A stretch of DNA of 7,153 bases. Origin: CAWKZT01 sp963854565 (GTDB lineage: Bacteria; Actinomycetota; Acidimicrobiia; Acidimicrobiales; JAHEJN01). Positions 6,445 through 7,153 of this stretch are shown here, one piece after another. The first letter of the stretch is position 1. Each line of letters opens with the position of its first letter. Both the position numbers and the translations under genes were made by a program. Under the pieces are notes generated by a model. That model searched no databases. It was not told where the DNA came from and was given only the letters and a program-made list of their open reading frames with translations. Location of the stretch: assembly GCA_963854565.1 (NCBI GenBank), contig CAWKZT010000091.1, positions 1 through 7,153 of the forward strand, written 5' to 3'.

Positions 6445-6580
6445 TGCTTTTGACGGTACATCTACCGGCGATCGGAATGACAGATGCGGGCCCAAACTCG
6501 CTGGTTGAGGTCGTTGGTGTCAACGATCTCGACTGGTTCCGGAGTCTCGCGCGCCAACTAAATCACGACCAAGCGGTGAG
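6445..6580. other. 136-bp gap between the DUF3048 gene and selD, with a long hairpin and a possible small ORF
   Basis: This gap should hold the selD-menE-menC promoter if the operon has its own. TTGACA occurs on the minus strand at 6523-6518, but no convincing -10 hexamer stands at proper distance (the sequence 17-18 nt on reads CGAGTTT), so I do not call a promoter. The gap also contains a 17-bp hairpin (6500-6537) and a short plus-strand reading frame (6477-6584), listed separately. No tRNA-like fold or T-tract terminator was recognised. Confidence 0.5.
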
Positions 6581-6584
6581 CTAG
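6477..6584 (+). CDS. Possible small ORF, 35 aa, unrecognised
   Basis: An ATG at 6477 opens a 35-codon frame ending in TAG at 6582-6584; it contains GVNDLDWFRSLARQLNHDQ and has mostly C or G at third codon positions. TTG codons at 6450 and 6444 would extend it, and a purine-rich GGGGAGAGGAA (6429-6439) lies just before TTG 6444, but that extension would start on top of the selD start codon. Its stop shares CTAG (6581-6584) with the converging DUF3048 gene. I recognise no family. It may be a chance frame in a gap of this base composition. Confidence 0.2.
   Translation: MTDAGPNSLVEVVGVNDLDWFRSLARQLNHDQAVS
6500..6537 (+). repeat. 17-bp imperfect inverted repeat, fully paired only in plus-strand RNA
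   Basis: The left arm (6500-6516) and right arm (6521-6537) surround a GTGT loop. As plus-strand RNA every one of 17 positions pairs, using five G-U wobbles (6500/6537, 6502/6535, 6503/6534, 6506/6531, 6510/6527). In the opposite strand's RNA these become A-C mismatches, so the fold is specific to rightward transcription. It lacks a following U-run, so it is not a typical terminator. Function unknown; a small RNA or attenuator-like structure is possible. Confidence 0.45.
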
Positions 6585-7153
6585 TTGCGGAGTGTTGCGG
6601 AGTCGAGTGGAGCCAGCGCGATCCAAGTCGTGCCAGGGAGCAACTCGATTTCGGTGCCCGCATCATCGATGAATCGGGTAGGTGCCACGAGGTCGGGTCG
6701 GACCCAGCGGCCACGGCGCATTTCGCCTTCGCTAAACACCCAGGCTTTACCTTCGCCTACAACGTGTGCTTCGGGAGTTATCGCCGCAAACGGGGTCGGT
6801 GTGTATTCGACCATTTGCACGATCAGGTTGGTTGGGGCTACCTGGACACCACTGGTGTCCACGTGCGGCGACCCATCTTGACGCCGAAGCCAACCCTGGC
6901 GGGATTCGCTCCACCGATAGTTCACGAAGGTCGAGCCAAAGTTAATATCAACCCCACTGACAATTTCGGCACCGGGTGGCCCGGCCCGATCGGGTCGACG
7001 AAAAGAGAACAGTGCAGGCGCAGCACCCGCATCGCTTCCTTCACCCGCCGCCCACAGATCATCAGTGGTAGAAAATAAATTGGCGGGGGCCGGGCGATCG
7101 GAGGACCGGTAGAACCGCGCGGGGGTCTGTGACAATGCGCCGATGTCGATAAT
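6581..7153 (-). CDS. DUF3048 domain-containing protein (YerB-like), 3' part; 5' end outside the window
   Basis: The visible 190 residues continue open to the right edge, so the start is missing; a TTG at 7135 is an internal leucine, not a start. The first part, RFYRSSDRPAPANLFSTTDDLW, resembles the end of the N-terminal DUF3048 domain (the YYRD...PHNLYT region). The rest matches the C-terminal DUF3048 domain: VDINFGSTFVNYRW, then RRQDGSPHVD, VAPTNLIVQMVEY, a GEGKAWVFSEGEMRRGRW stretch, TRFIDDAGTEIELLPGTTWIAL. DUF3048 proteins such as Bacillus YerB are usually secreted or lipid-anchored; the signal peptide would lie outside the window. Function is not established. It is read in the same direction as selD, 136 bp upstream. 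Stop TAG is at 6583-6581. Confidence 0.8.
   Translation of the reverse strand: MIDIGALSQTPARFYRSSDRPAPANLFSTTDDLWAAGEGSDAGAAPALFSFRRPDRAGPPGAEIVSGVDINFGSTFVNYRWSESRQGWLRRQDGSPHVDTSGVQVAPTNLIVQMVEYTPTPFAAITPEAHVVGEGKAWVFSEGEMRRGRWVRPDLVAPTRFIDDAGTEIELLPGTTWIALAPLDSATLRN

Noticed and set aside
6518..6523. TTGACA as -35 of a selD promoter
   Set aside because: No acceptable -10 hexamer follows at 16-19 nt; the match also lies within the hairpin arms.
6445..6580. tRNA-Sec (selC) next to selD
   Set aside because: No acceptor/T-arm pattern and no anticodon stem with TCA in its loop could be found on either strand.
7133..7135. TTG as start of the DUF3048 protein
   Set aside because: The frame stays open to the window edge and the visible protein begins inside the known domain, so the true start lies outside.

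Overview
The window looks like chromosomal DNA of a moderately GC-rich actinobacterium. The evidence is a DrrAB-type exporter, a short (365 aa) MenE of the length usual in actinobacteria, a DUF3048 protein, tight start/stop overlaps and several genes without a clear Shine-Dalgarno. An acidimicrobial origin is possible, but this is a guess from general resemblance. No phage, transposon, CRISPR or tRNA was found.

Layout from left to right. Positions 1-83 hold a strong GC hairpin and a G-quadruplex motif downstream of the exporter. Positions 84-1876 (minus) encode a two-gene DrrA/DrrB-type ABC exporter whose genes overlap by 4 nt. A short AT-rich divergent control region with a perfect 9+9 palindrome separates it from a MarR regulator (about 1969-2421, plus). 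MarR is followed by menH (2459-3226, plus). menH converges on menC, and the two share a CTAG that is the stop codon on both strands. On the minus strand, selD (6444-5371), menE (5366-4269) and menC (4269-3223) form a tightly packed operon. A 136-bp gap and then the 3' part of a DUF3048 gene (6581 to beyond the right edge) complete the window.

The most important point is selD. An ATG-to-stop reading gives only a 260-residue fragment beginning at 6153. The same frame continues upstream with clear SelD homology, through an in-frame TGA at 6385-6387, to an ATG at 6442-6444. That TGA sits exactly at the catalytic cysteine position (E. coli Cys17), giving the context YSHGAG-U-ACKLG. An 8-bp hairpin with a GUU loop lies 33 nt downstream of the TGA and has the form of a bacterial SECIS element. 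The natural reading is a 357-aa selenocysteine-containing selenophosphate synthetase, so the host should encode SelA, SelB and tRNA-Sec elsewhere.

How the genes work together: MenH, MenC and MenE catalyse three successive steps of classical menaquinone (vitamin K2) synthesis, from SEPHCHC through SHCHC and o-succinylbenzoate to o-succinylbenzoyl-CoA. menC and menE are transcribed with selD, which makes the selenium donor. menH is on the other strand behind a MarR gene that probably controls the divergent exporter. Co-transcription of selD with menaquinone genes is uncommon and may link anaerobic or respiratory selenoenzymes with quinone supply, but that link is inference.
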